Position numbers and translations under genes: made by a program. DNA of 64,000 bases, from the NCBI RefSeq assembly GCF_001758465.1, contig NZ_MJIC01000010.1, forward strand, positions 310,001 through 374,000. Direction: 5' to 3'. Below the pieces are notes generated by a model that saw only the letters and a program-made list of their open reading frames with translations, was not told the DNA's origin and ran no database searches. How positions within the stretch are numbered: position 1 is the first letter of the stretch; each line of letters starts with the position of its first letter. Below are positions 26,930-36,335 of this stretch, one piece after another. Origin of the DNA: Marisediminitalea lipolytica (GTDB lineage Bacteria; Pseudomonadota; Gammaproteobacteria; Enterobacterales; Alteromonadaceae).

Positions 26930-27976
26930 GTGTTGCTAACCGGGTTTAACCTTCAATCGGTAAATATCATTCAAATTCTGGCTATATTTGCCGGGTTATT
27001 GGGCGTGGCGCTGCTTGTTGGTGAGCGTCGTTACCAAGGCCTTATTTTGGCGTTGCTGATGCAATCGGTCATGATGGCCTTTAACCTCTATGAAGAGCTC
27101 AATGTGGGTAGCGTAAGCTGGTATGTTACGCCAGCTTTCAGTTTAACCCTTGGCCCTATTTTTTACCTGTTGGTACGGGTGCTGCTGGTGCCTGAACAAC
27201 CGCTGACCTGGCCGGATGCGCGGCATTTTATTGCGACGTTAATCGCGCTGCCGCTGACACCGTTTTTTCAATGGGTCTTGTTGGCCGGAGCGCTAAGCCA
27301 ATTGCTGTATTTTGCCGCGGCGTTTAAATGGCTCAGGCGATATCACGCGGCGATTGCTGAAAGACAAGCCGACACAACACCGGCAGAATTACACTGGCTG
27401 TATAATACGCTGGTGGTGTTACTGATTTTGCTTATCCTCGATATGGTTCGGGTAAATCTGCAAAGCGTTATGGTGTCGCCTTACCGGGAAATCTGGTACT
27501 TGCTCGATCAGATAGCTTTTCTTATTGTTTTATGTGTAGCCGTGGTGGGGCTGGTGCGACAACCGGCTTTGTTTAGCGGTGTCAGCGAAGTAGAGCAAAC
27601 CAACGCAGAGCCTGCGCCCCATGAAGACAGCCAGGCGGCGGCTATTTTTGCTTCACTGGATGCGCAAATTCGTGAGCATCAGTGGTATTGCCAGCCGCGC
27701 ATTTGCTTGCAGGATATCGCTGGTTTTACCGGCCTGTCTGTTAAGGATATCTCCTGGTCTATTAATACCGGCGGCGGGGTAAGTTTTGCCGACTATATAA
27801 ATCAGTTACGCATAGACAGAGCCGCCGAAATGGCCAAAGCAACGCCACAGCGCAATCTGCTCGACATTGCTATGGATGCCGGTTTCAGTTCTAAATCCTC
27901 TTTTAATGCGGTTTTTAAAAAACACACGGGTAAAACCCCGGGACAGTATCTCAACCCTTTACGCACAGGGGCTTGA
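26930..27976 (+). CDS. AraC family regulator with N-terminal membrane domain
   Basis: A 348-residue protein. About six hydrophobic segments (10-210) form a membrane sensor, followed by a linker and a C-terminal AraC double helix-turn-helix (about 245-345). Visible are ICLQDIAGFTGLSVKDIS and the second motif LLDIAMDAGFSSKSSFNAVFKKHTG. Membrane-bound AraC proteins sense an external or membrane cue. GTG 26930 follows GAGGGA by 6 bases and is preferred to TTG 26912. The amidohydrolase gene begins 125 bases after its stop in the same direction and is a plausible target. Confidence 0.85.
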   Translation: MLLTGFNLQSVNIIQILAIFAGLLGVALLVGERRYQGLILALLMQSVMMAFNLYEELNVGSVSWYVTPAFSLTLGPIFYLLVRVLLVPEQPLTWPDARHFIATLIALPLTPFFQWVLLAGALSQLLYFAAAFKWLRRYHAAIAERQADTTPAELHWLYNTLVVLLILLILDMVRVNLQSVMVSPYREIWYLLDQIAFLIVLCVAVVGLVRQPALFSGVSEVEQTNAEPAPHEDSQAAAIFASLDAQIREHQWYCQPRICLQDIAGFTGLSVKDISWSINTGGGVSFADYINQLRIDRAAEMAKATPQRNLLDIAMDAGFSSKSSFNAVFKKHTGKTPGQYLNPLRTGA

Positions 27977-28101
27977 GGGCAGAGGACCATAATCCAACAA
28001 GGTGCAGGATCACGAAAAATCAGGTGCAGAATCCTGATTCTGGTCGCGCTAAATACCTACAGGGCGCACATTTGACTCATCAAATTCAAATGGAGCCTGA
28101 T

Positions 28102-29547
28102 ATGCAAACTCAATCAATGAAACTTCTGCCCTTTAAAGTAATTGGGTTGTCCGTGCTATTTATTTGCGGCATTTTGTTGTTGTCGTTTACGGCGCTTGCC
28201 ACCTATGTTCATTACGAACACGGCAGTACATCGCTGGATCTTTTGCGTCCGCAAAGTCTTATTTTGTCCAATGTAAATGTGCTCAGCATGGAGGATAACT
28301 CGGTAAAGGAAAATCACACTGTAATAGTGCGCGAAGGCGTGATCACCGCCGTTCAGCCAGCCAATGCACCGCTGCCACAAGGTTTAACTGAGGTCGATGG
28401 TCAGGGCGGTTTTGTTATGCCGGGACTTATCGATTTGCATGTGCATGTCCTGGATCGCAGTTATGCCAAATCTGCCCTGGCCGCTGGCGTTACCACTCTG
28501 CGTAATATGGGCGGCTATGACTATCAGCTTAAGTGGCGGGAAGAGCTTAACCGTGGTGAGTGGTTTGGTAGCCGGCTGATACTGTCATCGCCTATTTTTA
28601 ACAGTGTTGAACAGGGCGATCCGCTGTCGCATTTTCGGGTTAACGATCCGCAAATTGCTCGTCAGGCCGTGCGTGATTACATTAATCAGGGTTATGACTT
28701 CATTAAGGTTTACGAAGGACTGCACGCTGATGTTTATCAGGCGGTGCTTGATGAAGCAAAGCATCTCGGTGTCTCAGTAGCGGGACATCCGTCTTACGAA
28801 TTGATGGCCGAAAATCTGCAAGCCCATGGAGCGCTGGCCAGTTTTGAACATGTGGAAGAAGTGTTCGACGGTTTTTTAGGGCAGCAGCAAAATCCACAAA
28901 AGGTGCAAGAAGCGGCTGACTTTTTACGCGAACAACAGGTTCCGCTGATCCCCACGCTGGCGGTCAATCAGGAGCTTACTTTGTTAAGCCAGCAAAAACA
29001 GACGTATCTAAACCGTCAGGATTTAGCGGCCATTAACCCCTTTGTTCGCCTGGTTTACGAAGAAACCTCATTCAAGCGTTGGTTGGGTGCAGCGCCAGCG
29101 CTGGCGGACTATAACCAGCAGGTGGATGATTATCTCAATGCCATCACGCTGACGTTATATGAACAAGGCGTTACTCTGGGATTGGGTTCTGATGCCGGTG
29201 CGTTAGTTGATGTGCCCGGACCAGCCACGGTGCGCGAGGCACTGCTAATGGTAAAAGCTGGTATTCCAGCCTACGAAGTACTCAAAAGTGCTACGGTAAA
29301 TGCGGCAGCTGTTATAAAACAAGATAAGGCGCTGGGTAAAATAGCGCCGGGCTTTAAGGCCGACATGCTGCTGCTGGCTGATAACCCATTGACGTTTCCG
29401 CAAACCCTGGCCAGGCCGCAAATGGTTATTCAGGGGGGCAAAACCTTTAATGAGCACGATCTCAGAATGCTTCGTGCTGAAGGGCATCAGCATAGCGGTG
29501 GCCTGGTGAGCGCGACGCGGCATTTACTGTACCTGATTTTTGCCTGA
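28102..29547 (+). CDS. Membrane-anchored amidohydrolase (imidazolonepropionase-like)
   Basis: A 481-residue metal-dependent hydrolase. An uncleaved or cleaved N-terminal hydrophobic segment (about 15-35) places it in the periplasm. The TIM-barrel metal site HxH is in GLIDLHVHVLDR, further metal ligands are expected near FIKVYEG and SVAGHPSY/FEHVEE, and the catalytic Asp is in GLGSDAGAL. The C-terminal composite domain ends GFKADMLLLADNPL. This group acts on cyclic amides, peptides or dipeptides such as Xaa-Pro or Xaa-Arg. ATG 28102 follows GGAG by 7 bases. It lies behind the AraC regulator. Confidence 0.85.
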   Translation: MQTQSMKLLPFKVIGLSVLFICGILLLSFTALATYVHYEHGSTSLDLLRPQSLILSNVNVLSMEDNSVKENHTVIVREGVITAVQPANAPLPQGLTEVDGQGGFVMPGLIDLHVHVLDRSYAKSALAAGVTTLRNMGGYDYQLKWREELNRGEWFGSRLILSSPIFNSVEQGDPLSHFRVNDPQIARQAVRDYINQGYDFIKVYEGLHADVYQAVLDEAKHLGVSVAGHPSYELMAENLQAHGALASFEHVEEVFDGFLGQQQNPQKVQEAADFLREQQVPLIPTLAVNQELTLLSQQKQTYLNRQDLAAINPFVRLVYEETSFKRWLGAAPALADYNQQVDDYLNAITLTLYEQGVTLGLGSDAGALVDVPGPATVREALLMVKAGIPAYEVLKSATVNAAAVIKQDKALGKIAPGFKADMLLLADNPLTFPQTLARPQMVIQGGKTFNEHDLRMLRAEGHQHSGGLVSATRHLLYLIFA

Positions 29548-29649
29548 GCGCTATTTACAACCCTGAGGGCTGGTCTATCTTTAAAAGTAGAAGTACGACG
29601 AGAAACATCCGTTACTGTGCTCAGGTGTAATGGCAGGGAGATCTATAGT

Positions 29650-30066
29650 ATGTTGTGGCTCAAACGATTTTTTTCCGGCATAAGGGAAGCCAGAGAGCCT
29701 TTTTACTTGCAATCAGCAAGCGCAACAATACCCACTGATAATGCAGAATCAGCATCATTAAAATTGGATGCCCCCCAAGAGCGTGAAAAAGAGCACTCAC
29801 ACGCATTTGCCGACAATTACCGAAAGTATTTCAGGGTGGGTGCGGACGACTTATTTTTACTTAAAAGCTATACAGTCGATCGCCAGTCATCGCCGGGGCA
29901 GGAACTGGAATATTATGATTTTATCCATCGGCTGGCCAACGGTACTTTTGTCGCCAGGTATCTGGTGCTGGATGCTGAGCAGTACGACCGTCCTTCGCAA
30001 AGTTATCGCTTATACTGGCAGTACGATGGCAACAATCGTAAGCTGCTCCAGGCAGACCTACCTTAA
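29650..30066 (+). CDS. Hypothetical protein, 138 residues
   Basis: I do not recognise this protein. It is soluble, with a disordered acidic segment (about 25-50) and a beta-rich C-terminal part (65-138) containing YYDFIHRLANGTFVARYLV and YRLYWQYDGNNRK. The GGGAG element is 9-10 bases before ATG 29650. It lies 82 bases upstream of the WYL regulator gene in the same direction and could share its transcript. There is no signal peptide. Confidence 0.65.
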   Translation: MLWLKRFFSGIREAREPFYLQSASATIPTDNAESASLKLDAPQEREKEHSHAFADNYRKYFRVGADDLFLLKSYTVDRQSSPGQELEYYDFIHRLANGTFVARYLVLDAEQYDRPSQSYRLYWQYDGNNRKLLQADLP

Positions 30067-30148
30067 GTGGCAATTTACGCCGAACGCTTTACAACCGAGT
30101 TAAAATAAACCATATTGGTGTTTTGCAGTCTTTGTCAGGGACGAATTC

Positions 30149-31021
30149 GTGTTAGCCAGTATTAGTTTCGCCCAGCGCCAGCGTTTGGCCTATATTGATT
30201 TTTGCTTGTTGTTTAAAGGGGCCATTTACCGCCAGGATCTAATCAATCGCTTTGAAGTTGGCCTGTCGGCTGGTTCCCGCGATTTTAATCTGTATAAGGA
30301 ACTGGCGCCGGAAAATCTGGAATACGACTCCCGTGAAAAACGCTATTTTCAAACGGCTAAATTCAAGCCGCTGTTTGAGCACGACGCCCGTCGAACCTTA
30401 ATTAAGTTGGCCAATGATATCTCCGATGGCTTTGATGCCATCGGCGATATGCATTTTCCGGTGGAGTCACCCTCCAGTTTAAATGTGCCGGATATCTTTA
30501 TTGTTGCCCGCCTGGTGCAGGCGATGTTAAATCAGCGCGCTGTCAGCGTTATTTATACTTCTCTTTCGAGTGGTTCTGCGGCGCGGGAGCTGGTTCCGCA
30601 CGCCATTGTGGATAACGGCTTACGCTGGCACGTTCGGGCTTACGACCGCAAAAGTAACAGCTTCCGGGACTTTGTTTTAACCCGTATCAGTAAGGTAACG
30701 CTTAAAGGTGAGCCCGAGGTTAATGAGTTGGCGGAGCGGGATGGGGAGTGGCAGCGGATGATCCCGTTACAACTGGTACCGCACCCTAAAAACGTCAGTT
30801 TTCCCACCGCTATCGAAATGGACTATGGCATGGAAAACAGCCAGCTGTTAATTAACGTACGAGCGGCCATGGCGGGTTATTTACTGCGCCGATGGAATGT
30901 CGATTGTACCGAGCGTGGTACCCTGGAAGGGGCCGAATATCAACTGTGGTTGCAAAATCGCTTTACCTTGCGGGATGTCGATAATCTGGCGATTGCGCCG
31001 GGTTATACCGTCAGTAAATAA
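30149..31021 (+). CDS. WYL-domain transcriptional regulator, BrxR/CapW-like
   Basis: A 290-residue regulator with an N-terminal winged helix (about 8-75; FAQRQRLAYIDFCLLFKG then RQDLINRFEVGLSAGSRDF, with LAPENLEYDSREKRYF). A WYL domain follows (120-200; AVSVIYTSLSSG, RWHVRAYD, FRDFVLTRISKV), and a WCX-like C-terminal domain ends the protein. This order and the N-terminal wording match the BrxR/CapW group, which repress phage-defence operons (BREX, CBASS) and sense nucleic acids or nucleotides through WYL. No defence genes are adjacent here. It may regulate the preceding small gene, or be an orphan. GTG 30149 follows AGGGA. Confidence 0.85.
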   Translation: MLASISFAQRQRLAYIDFCLLFKGAIYRQDLINRFEVGLSAGSRDFNLYKELAPENLEYDSREKRYFQTAKFKPLFEHDARRTLIKLANDISDGFDAIGDMHFPVESPSSLNVPDIFIVARLVQAMLNQRAVSVIYTSLSSGSAARELVPHAIVDNGLRWHVRAYDRKSNSFRDFVLTRISKVTLKGEPEVNELAERDGEWQRMIPLQLVPHPKNVSFPTAIEMDYGMENSQLLINVRAAMAGYLLRRWNVDCTERGTLEGAEYQLWLQNRFTLRDVDNLAIAPGYTVSK

Positions 31022-31222
31022 ACCCTGCAGCGGGTTAATTCAGTTTAGTCTGCCAACGTTGGTATCATCGAATACCACTAAAGTGACCGTTGCAAATCTT
31101 AATCAAAAGTATAATTTAGCCGCCAAAAGAGGGGGATTTGTTCAGACTTTCTTGCGAGTGTGTCATCCTGTGCATAGAGTTATTTAAGGATGTGTTACCA
31201 GACTCTGAAGGAGGATGTATCG

Positions 31223-32026
31223 TTGCCTCAGTTCTACCTCTTTATTGCGGCTTTACTGGCTTTGCCGATTTCTCCGGTAGCCGCTGAAACTGAACCTAAA
31301 CCCAAAAGAGTGATTGTGGGCGCTCAACTCAGTGGCTTATTTCATATTCCCGGTGAGCACGAGGGCCCGGGTGTTTACAATGAGATCCTGCAACATGCAT
31401 TGGATGAAAGTGGCCTGGCGGATGAAGTGGAAATAATTGTAATGCCTATGTCCCGGGCTAAGCGAGGCTTTGTGGATAAACTCTACGCCTGTTACGCACC
31501 GGGGATAGCGACCTTCGACTTAAATGATGACACTAAGGATTTACAGGATGTGCTGATTAGCATACCGCTTAATCAGGCCATGGTAAGAATTATTGTTCGC
31601 GATGAGCAACAGATTGTACACCAGCTGAGTGACATTCCCGATCACGCAGTAATCAGCATAGTCCGTGGAACGCCGATGAGTGAGGAAATGCAGGCACTGG
31701 CCGACCGGGTTATGCAGACATTTTATGTCAGCAGTGAAACTGAAAATGTACAAATGCTAGTGGCTGGTAAAGTGGATTATTTGCTGTCGTTTTACCCGGA
31801 TGTACTGTTTGCTTATAAAGAACTGGGTATGAAACCCTTACCTTATTCTAAGGATTTTTCGCCGCTGTCTATCGACGACACCATGATTTGCCACAAAGGT
31901 TATGAACACATTTTTACCGTTATCAATAACCAACTGAAAACCTTTGCTAAGAATGGCATGTTCAGGCAAATGCTGGGCGAATTTTATACCGGGCCAGAGC
32001 CAGAGGCGCTGCAAACGCCTCATTAA
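31223..32026 (+). CDS. Periplasmic substrate-binding-like protein
   Basis: A 267-residue protein with a signal peptide (to PVAAE) and a family 3-like binding fold: VIVGAQLSGLFHIPGEHEGPG, then MPMSRAKRGFVDKLYACYAPG and a second lobe with SIVRGTPMSEEM. There is no transporter gene beside it, so it is another solo binder like the one at 20423. I choose TTG 31223, because GGAGG stands 8 bases before it and it yields a complete signal peptide; ATG 31190 would give an 11-residue polar extension. Confidence 0.72.
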   Translation: MPQFYLFIAALLALPISPVAAETEPKPKRVIVGAQLSGLFHIPGEHEGPGVYNEILQHALDESGLADEVEIIVMPMSRAKRGFVDKLYACYAPGIATFDLNDDTKDLQDVLISIPLNQAMVRIIVRDEQQIVHQLSDIPDHAVISIVRGTPMSEEMQALADRVMQTFYVSSETENVQMLVAGKVDYLLSFYPDVLFAYKELGMKPLPYSKDFSPLSIDDTMICHKGYEHIFTVINNQLKTFAKNGMFRQMLGEFYTGPEPEALQTPH

Positions 32027-32039
32027 TGTAAAATTAAAG

Positions 32040-33959
32040 TCAGTCCTGCTCTTTGTCCAACTGTTCTTCGGCATAGCCTTTCGGTGGCGGCGTCCAGCCG
32101 CGCCGTTTGGAATGGTTATCGTGCAAATCAGACTTTAACGCATCGTCAATCAACTGCTGTAATTCCATAAACAGATCGCGATAGTTATTATCGAACCGCT
32201 CGCCGCTGGCGTCATCTTTCCAGGCTTCGTAAAGCACATCACTCTGGCGGGCCTCTATATCCCGATAAGCGTGCTTCTGGCGTTCTGCCTGAAAGGGGTG
32301 AACACCTAATGAACGCAGCGCCTGAGCGCCGAGTTCCAGCGCCGAATGATAGGTTTCAGAAATCATGTAATCAGCCCCGGCCTGACGCAGTCGATAGCCG
32401 TGCCCGCGGTCGAAGGCGCGCACCAGTACCTTAACGTGCGGGTGGGAGAGTTTTGCGTATTTTACCATTTCAACGGCGGTTTCTTTATCATCAATGGCAA
32501 TCACTATCAGGCTGGCTTCATCAATTCCGGCGGTATGTAACATTTCGGGTTTAGAAGCATCGCCAAAATATGCCTGGGTACCAATCTGGCGCATGAGATC
32601 CACCTGTTCTGAGCGAATATCCAGGATCACGGTTTTAAAGTCATTCGCCACCAGAAGGCGATTCACTATCTGGCCGAAGCGGCCAATACCTGCAATGATC
32701 ACTGGCCCTTTATCATTGACCGCATCGGGCTTGCGCTTACTGCCGTTGCGCATAAAACGCGGCATGATGCCCCGCTCAAACAGAATAAACAGGCCGGGCG
32801 TAAGAAACATCGACAGGGCAACCACCAGTTGCAATAACGCAATTAAGTCTGTGGCCAGAACGTTGTTTTGCGCTGCAAAGCTAATTAACACAAAGCCAAA
32901 TTCGCCGGCCTGAGCCAGACTCAGGGTTAACAACCAGCGATTACTACCTTTAAGGCCGAAAAAGGTGGCGATAAGCAATAAAACCAGTGCTTTAAGCACC
33001 ATTACGCCCAACGTGATACTGACTATCAGGCCGAGATTTTCGGTCAGGGTCGCAAAATGAATACCGGCCCCCACGGTAATAAAAAACAGCCCTAACAGTA
33101 ACCCTTTAAAAGGCTCGATATTGGCTTTCAGTTCGTGACGAAATTCACTGTTAGCCAGCACCACGCCAGCTAAAAATGCCCCCAGGGCAGGCGATAAGCC
33201 TACCAGCCCCATTAGTGTGGCAATACCGATAATGAGCATTAAGGCTGTGGCGGTAAATATTTCGCGCAGACCAGAGGAGGCAACAAACTTAAACAAGGGG
33301 CGGCTAAGATAATGACCACCCACTGTAACAAAGGCAATTGAGCCCATAATAACCAGTCCGTAGAGCCAGCCGGGCAGTCCTTCTACCAGGTTTTCGCTGT
33401 GCCCTGAGGCTGTTTGAACGGTGTTTTCGGCGATATCGATTAGCTCGGGCAGCGCCAGCAGTGGAATTAACGCCAGAATAGGAATAACGGCGATATCCTG
33501 AAATAACAGAATAGAGAACGCGCTTTTGGCCCCTTCGGTTTGTTGCAGGCCTTTTTCCTGAAATGTTTGCAGCACTATCGCAGTTGATGAGAGCGCGAAA
33601 ATTAGCCCGACGGTTAGCGATACCTGCCAGCTAAGACCGGCGTATATGCCGATGCCCATTATGACTGCGGAGGTTAGTAGTAGTTGTAAACCACCGAGTC
33701 CTAACAGCCTGAGTTTCATATTCCATAAGGCTTTGGGCTCAAGTTCCATGCCCACTAAAAACAACATCATGACCACACCAAATTCAGCAAAGTGCTGAAT
33801 AGCGTTGGTTTCTTCGCCCACCAGGCCCAAAATGGGGCCGATGACTAAACCGGCAATTAAATAGCCCAGTACGGACCCCAGCCCCAGTCGTTTCGCGATG
33901 GGTACGGCGATAACGGCCGCCAGCAAATAAATAAATGCCTGTAAAAAGTAGCCGGTCAT
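32040..33959 (-). CDS. kefC: Kef-type K+/H+ antiporter (CPA2 family)
   Basis: A 639-residue inner-membrane protein with 12-13 hydrophobic segments (1-385, Na+/H+ exchanger fold; GLVIGPILGLVG, GAFLAGVVLANSEFRHEL). A cytoplasmic RCK/TrkA-N domain (about 405-525; VIIAGIGRFGQIVNRLL) and a charged tail follow. Such proteins release potassium and acidify the cytoplasm when electrophiles form glutathione adducts. The upstream gene encodes a KefF/KefG-like activator and overlaps it by 4 bases, which supports a Kef system. KefB and KefC are not separable by reading; the symbol is a best guess. Confidence 0.88.
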   Translation of the reverse strand: MTGYFLQAFIYLLAAVIAVPIAKRLGLGSVLGYLIAGLVIGPILGLVGEETNAIQHFAEFGVVMMLFLVGMELEPKALWNMKLRLLGLGGLQLLLTSAVIMGIGIYAGLSWQVSLTVGLIFALSSTAIVLQTFQEKGLQQTEGAKSAFSILLFQDIAVIPILALIPLLALPELIDIAENTVQTASGHSENLVEGLPGWLYGLVIMGSIAFVTVGGHYLSRPLFKFVASSGLREIFTATALMLIIGIATLMGLVGLSPALGAFLAGVVLANSEFRHELKANIEPFKGLLLGLFFITVGAGIHFATLTENLGLIVSITLGVMVLKALVLLLIATFFGLKGSNRWLLTLSLAQAGEFGFVLISFAAQNNVLATDLIALLQLVVALSMFLTPGLFILFERGIMPRFMRNGSKRKPDAVNDKGPVIIAGIGRFGQIVNRLLVANDFKTVILDIRSEQVDLMRQIGTQAYFGDASKPEMLHTAGIDEASLIVIAIDDKETAVEMVKYAKLSHPHVKVLVRAFDRGHGYRLRQAGADYMISETYHSALELGAQALRSLGVHPFQAERQKHAYRDIEARQSDVLYEAWKDDASGERFDNNYRDLFMELQQLIDDALKSDLHDNHSKRRGWTPPPKGYAEEQLDKEQD

Positions 33960-34588
33960 TCACTGACTCCTATCTGGAAGTACTCTGCCAGGTTTTCCAG
34001 TTTGCTCGCTTTGTCGGTATTCAGTGAGCCACTGACCAGTTCATCCAGCAACATAGACCAAAGTGCTGAGTGGCGGGTAATACGGTGTTCTTCTTTGGCG
34101 GTGCGCGAGCCAAACAGGGCGAAGGGGGCAAGGTATTTCATTTGCGTGACCATGGCCATTTGTTCCAGCGGCTGTAGTAGCTCGCGAATGGTATAGTGAT
34201 TAAAGCCGTCGGTTTGATAGGCTTCTTCGCGACCACCGGCAGACACCGCACAGAAAAACGTTTTACCCTTGAGAGCCGTGCCGTGCTTGCCGTAGGCAAA
34301 GTCATACTCCAGCACCAAATCCTGCCATTCTTTTAACAGGGCAGGCGTGGAGAACCAAAACACCGGAAACTGAAAAATAATCACATCATGGTCGAGCAGT
34401 CGCTGTTGCTCACGGTCTATCCGAATATTAAAATCCGGGTATTCGGCGTACAAATCGATGGCGGTAACGCCGGCCTGCTGCCGGGCAATATTAAACAGCA
34501 CACTATTTACCTCAGAACGGGTCTGCGAAGGGTGAGCAAATAATACGAGTACCCTTGCTGAGGTACCTGAGGACGACGGGGAAGACAT
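33956..34588 (-). CDS. KefF/KefG-like ancillary NAD(P)H oxidoreductase
   Basis: A 210-residue flavodoxin-fold quinone-oxidoreductase-like protein. The FMN-binding start is VLVLFAHPSQTRSEVN. FQFPVFWFSTPALLKEWQD is the hallmark of the KefF/KefG and MdaB group, and FFCAVSAGGREEAYQ follows. In enterobacteria this partner binds the antiporter and is required for full activity. Its stop overlaps the antiporter start (ATGA). I start at ATG 34588; an in-frame TTG lies six codons upstream. The N-terminal tail is Ser-rich. Confidence 0.85.
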   Translation of the reverse strand: MSSPSSSGTSARVLVLFAHPSQTRSEVNSVLFNIARQQAGVTAIDLYAEYPDFNIRIDREQQRLLDHDVIIFQFPVFWFSTPALLKEWQDLVLEYDFAYGKHGTALKGKTFFCAVSAGGREEAYQTDGFNHYTIRELLQPLEQMAMVTQMKYLAPFALFGSRTAKEEHRITRHSALWSMLLDELVSGSLNTDKASKLENLAEYFQIGVSE

Positions 34589-34945
34589 GTTATGGCTGGA
34601 ACTCAAAAAGGCTAAGAGTTAACAATTTAAGGCAATTTTGGCGTTTTTCAAGCACTTCTCTGCGTGGTTCAAAGACAAATTTAAATTGCGTTGAATCAGG
34701 CAAAAAAACGCTTAAGTAACAGGTGTGAGGCATAGAATTACGTTGCCTGCATAGCGTATAATAAAAATAATCATACAAATAAAGCAAAAGTTCAGCCGGG
34801 TGATGTCGCGTTAGAGTATACACGCCGGGTTGAGTCAAAAAATCCTACAAAGATAACTTTCACGTTTTGTTGAATTCTGGCGGCGTATAGCTTCCGCTAA
34901 CATTTTAAATTCACAGTTTGATTATCGTCACTTTTAAGGTTGTTT
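34589..34945. other. Divergent promoter region between kef and MFS genes
   Basis: A 357-base spacer with no convincing gene. A TATAAT hexamer occurs at 34756-34761 on the plus strand and the surrounding DNA is AT-rich. I see no strong dyad or riboswitch-like structure. Confidence 0.4.
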
Positions 34946-36139
34946 ATGTCTGCACCTCAATATAACCAAGGCGCAGCGGTCTGGCCTATTCTTGCCATGG
35001 CGCTGGGTACATTTGTACTGGGACTCACGGAGTTCTCGTCAATGTCAATGTTGCCGCTGATCGCCGGGTCATTCAATGTTACGCCAGCCCTGGCTGGCAA
35101 CGTGATCAGCGCCTATGCCATTGGCGTGGTTATCGGTGCCCCCTTGTTTATGCTGCTGACCAATAAAACCAACCGTCGTACGGCGCTGATTATCTTTACC
35201 GCCATGATTGGTATTGGTAATGGCCTGAGCGCAATCGCATCCTCGTTACCGGAGCTGGTGGTGTACCGGGTGTTATCGGGATTACCTCATGGCGCTTATT
35301 TTGGCACCGCGTTACTTGTGGCATCCGCCATGGCGCCTAAGGGCCGCCGGGCTACTTATATGTCTAAGGTATTTGCCGGTTTAACCATTGCTACTATTGT
35401 GGGTGTGCCCATGGCAACGCTGGTCGGACAAAATCTTAGCTGGCGTGTATGTATGGCTATTGTGGCAACGCTGGCGCTGATCACCATGTTTTTGATTTAT
35501 CGTTTGGTCCCCAGCAGCCCGGTGACTAATCCAACCCGTATCCGGGAAGAATTTGGTGTATTAAAAAACAAACTGGTGTGGTCAATCTCAGGCATTATTT
35601 TTGTTGGTTTTGGCGGCGTATTCTGCATTTATACCTATCTGGCCGATACCATTATCAATGTAACCGAAACCCCGGAAATCACTATCTCTATTGCTATGAT
35701 GATGTTTGGTATTGGGACAACCATTGGCAATCTTGTGATCAGCAAATTAGCCGATCGCTCACCGTTAACCACCACAGGTATTGCCTTGCTGTGCAGTGTG
35801 GCGATTGCCATTATGTATGTGTTTGCGGCCACTAATATCTGGTGGTTGTATATTACGGTGTTCTTGCTTGGTGCCAGTGTTGGGTTAGCAGCGGTCATCC
35901 AGTCAATGCTTCTGGATGTATCACCCACGGGACACGCCATGATTGGCGCCCTGGTGCAATGCGCGTTTAATACCGCCAACGCAGTTGGCCCCTGGATGGG
36001 CGGTGCTATGCTGGCTTCCGGTGCGGCGTTTAACGAAACCGGATATGCCTCAGCCTTGTTATTCCTCGGCGGCTTCGGCATGTGGGCGTTAAGTTATCTG
36101 CAAATGCGTAATCGCGAGCTGCTCCCGGCCGCGCAGTAA
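34946..36139 (+). CDS. MFS transporter, AraJ/NepI/PbuE-type (DHA1)
   Basis: A 397-residue inner-membrane protein with 12 hydrophobic segments. The family motif between TM2 and TM3 appears as LTNKTNRRTAL, and the TM1 start ALGTFVLGLTEFSSMSMLPLIA with VYRVLSGLPHGAYFG is characteristic of the DHA1 group that exports purine nucleosides, arabinose-like sugars or drugs. Substrate is unknown. AAGG lies 6 bases before ATG 34946, which I prefer to a start two codons upstream. It is monocistronic. Confidence 0.9.
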   Translation: MSAPQYNQGAAVWPILAMALGTFVLGLTEFSSMSMLPLIAGSFNVTPALAGNVISAYAIGVVIGAPLFMLLTNKTNRRTALIIFTAMIGIGNGLSAIASSLPELVVYRVLSGLPHGAYFGTALLVASAMAPKGRRATYMSKVFAGLTIATIVGVPMATLVGQNLSWRVCMAIVATLALITMFLIYRLVPSSPVTNPTRIREEFGVLKNKLVWSISGIIFVGFGGVFCIYTYLADTIINVTETPEITISIAMMMFGIGTTIGNLVISKLADRSPLTTTGIALLCSVAIAIMYVFAATNIWWLYITVFLLGASVGLAAVIQSMLLDVSPTGHAMIGALVQCAFNTANAVGPWMGGAMLASGAAFNETGYASALLFLGGFGMWALSYLQMRNRELLPAAQ

Positions 36140-36335
36140 TCTTGTCGAACCGGAGGTCAGTTGACCTTCGGTTTATCCTGTCAAATCCGTCATTTATCCA
36201 ATTTTAATTTATCGCTGGTTGCATGCCTGTGACGGACACGGCATGCTGGGTTATTGTCAGGACGCCTTACCCCGGCTCTTTGTTTTGCCTTAACAACAGA
36301 GCCAGACCCGAACCGGGCTTAATTTGGATAATTTC

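Noticed and set aside
29548-32039. Phage-defence operon (BREX or CBASS) around the WYL regulator
   Set aside because: Neither cyclase, CD-NTase, BrxL/PglX nor effector genes occur next to it; the neighbours are a binding protein, an amidohydrolase and a Kef system.
34590-34838. 82-codon minus-strand frame upstream of the KefF-like gene
   Set aside because: It overlaps the promoter region and the KefF-like start, has no ribosome-binding site and a composition unlike protein.
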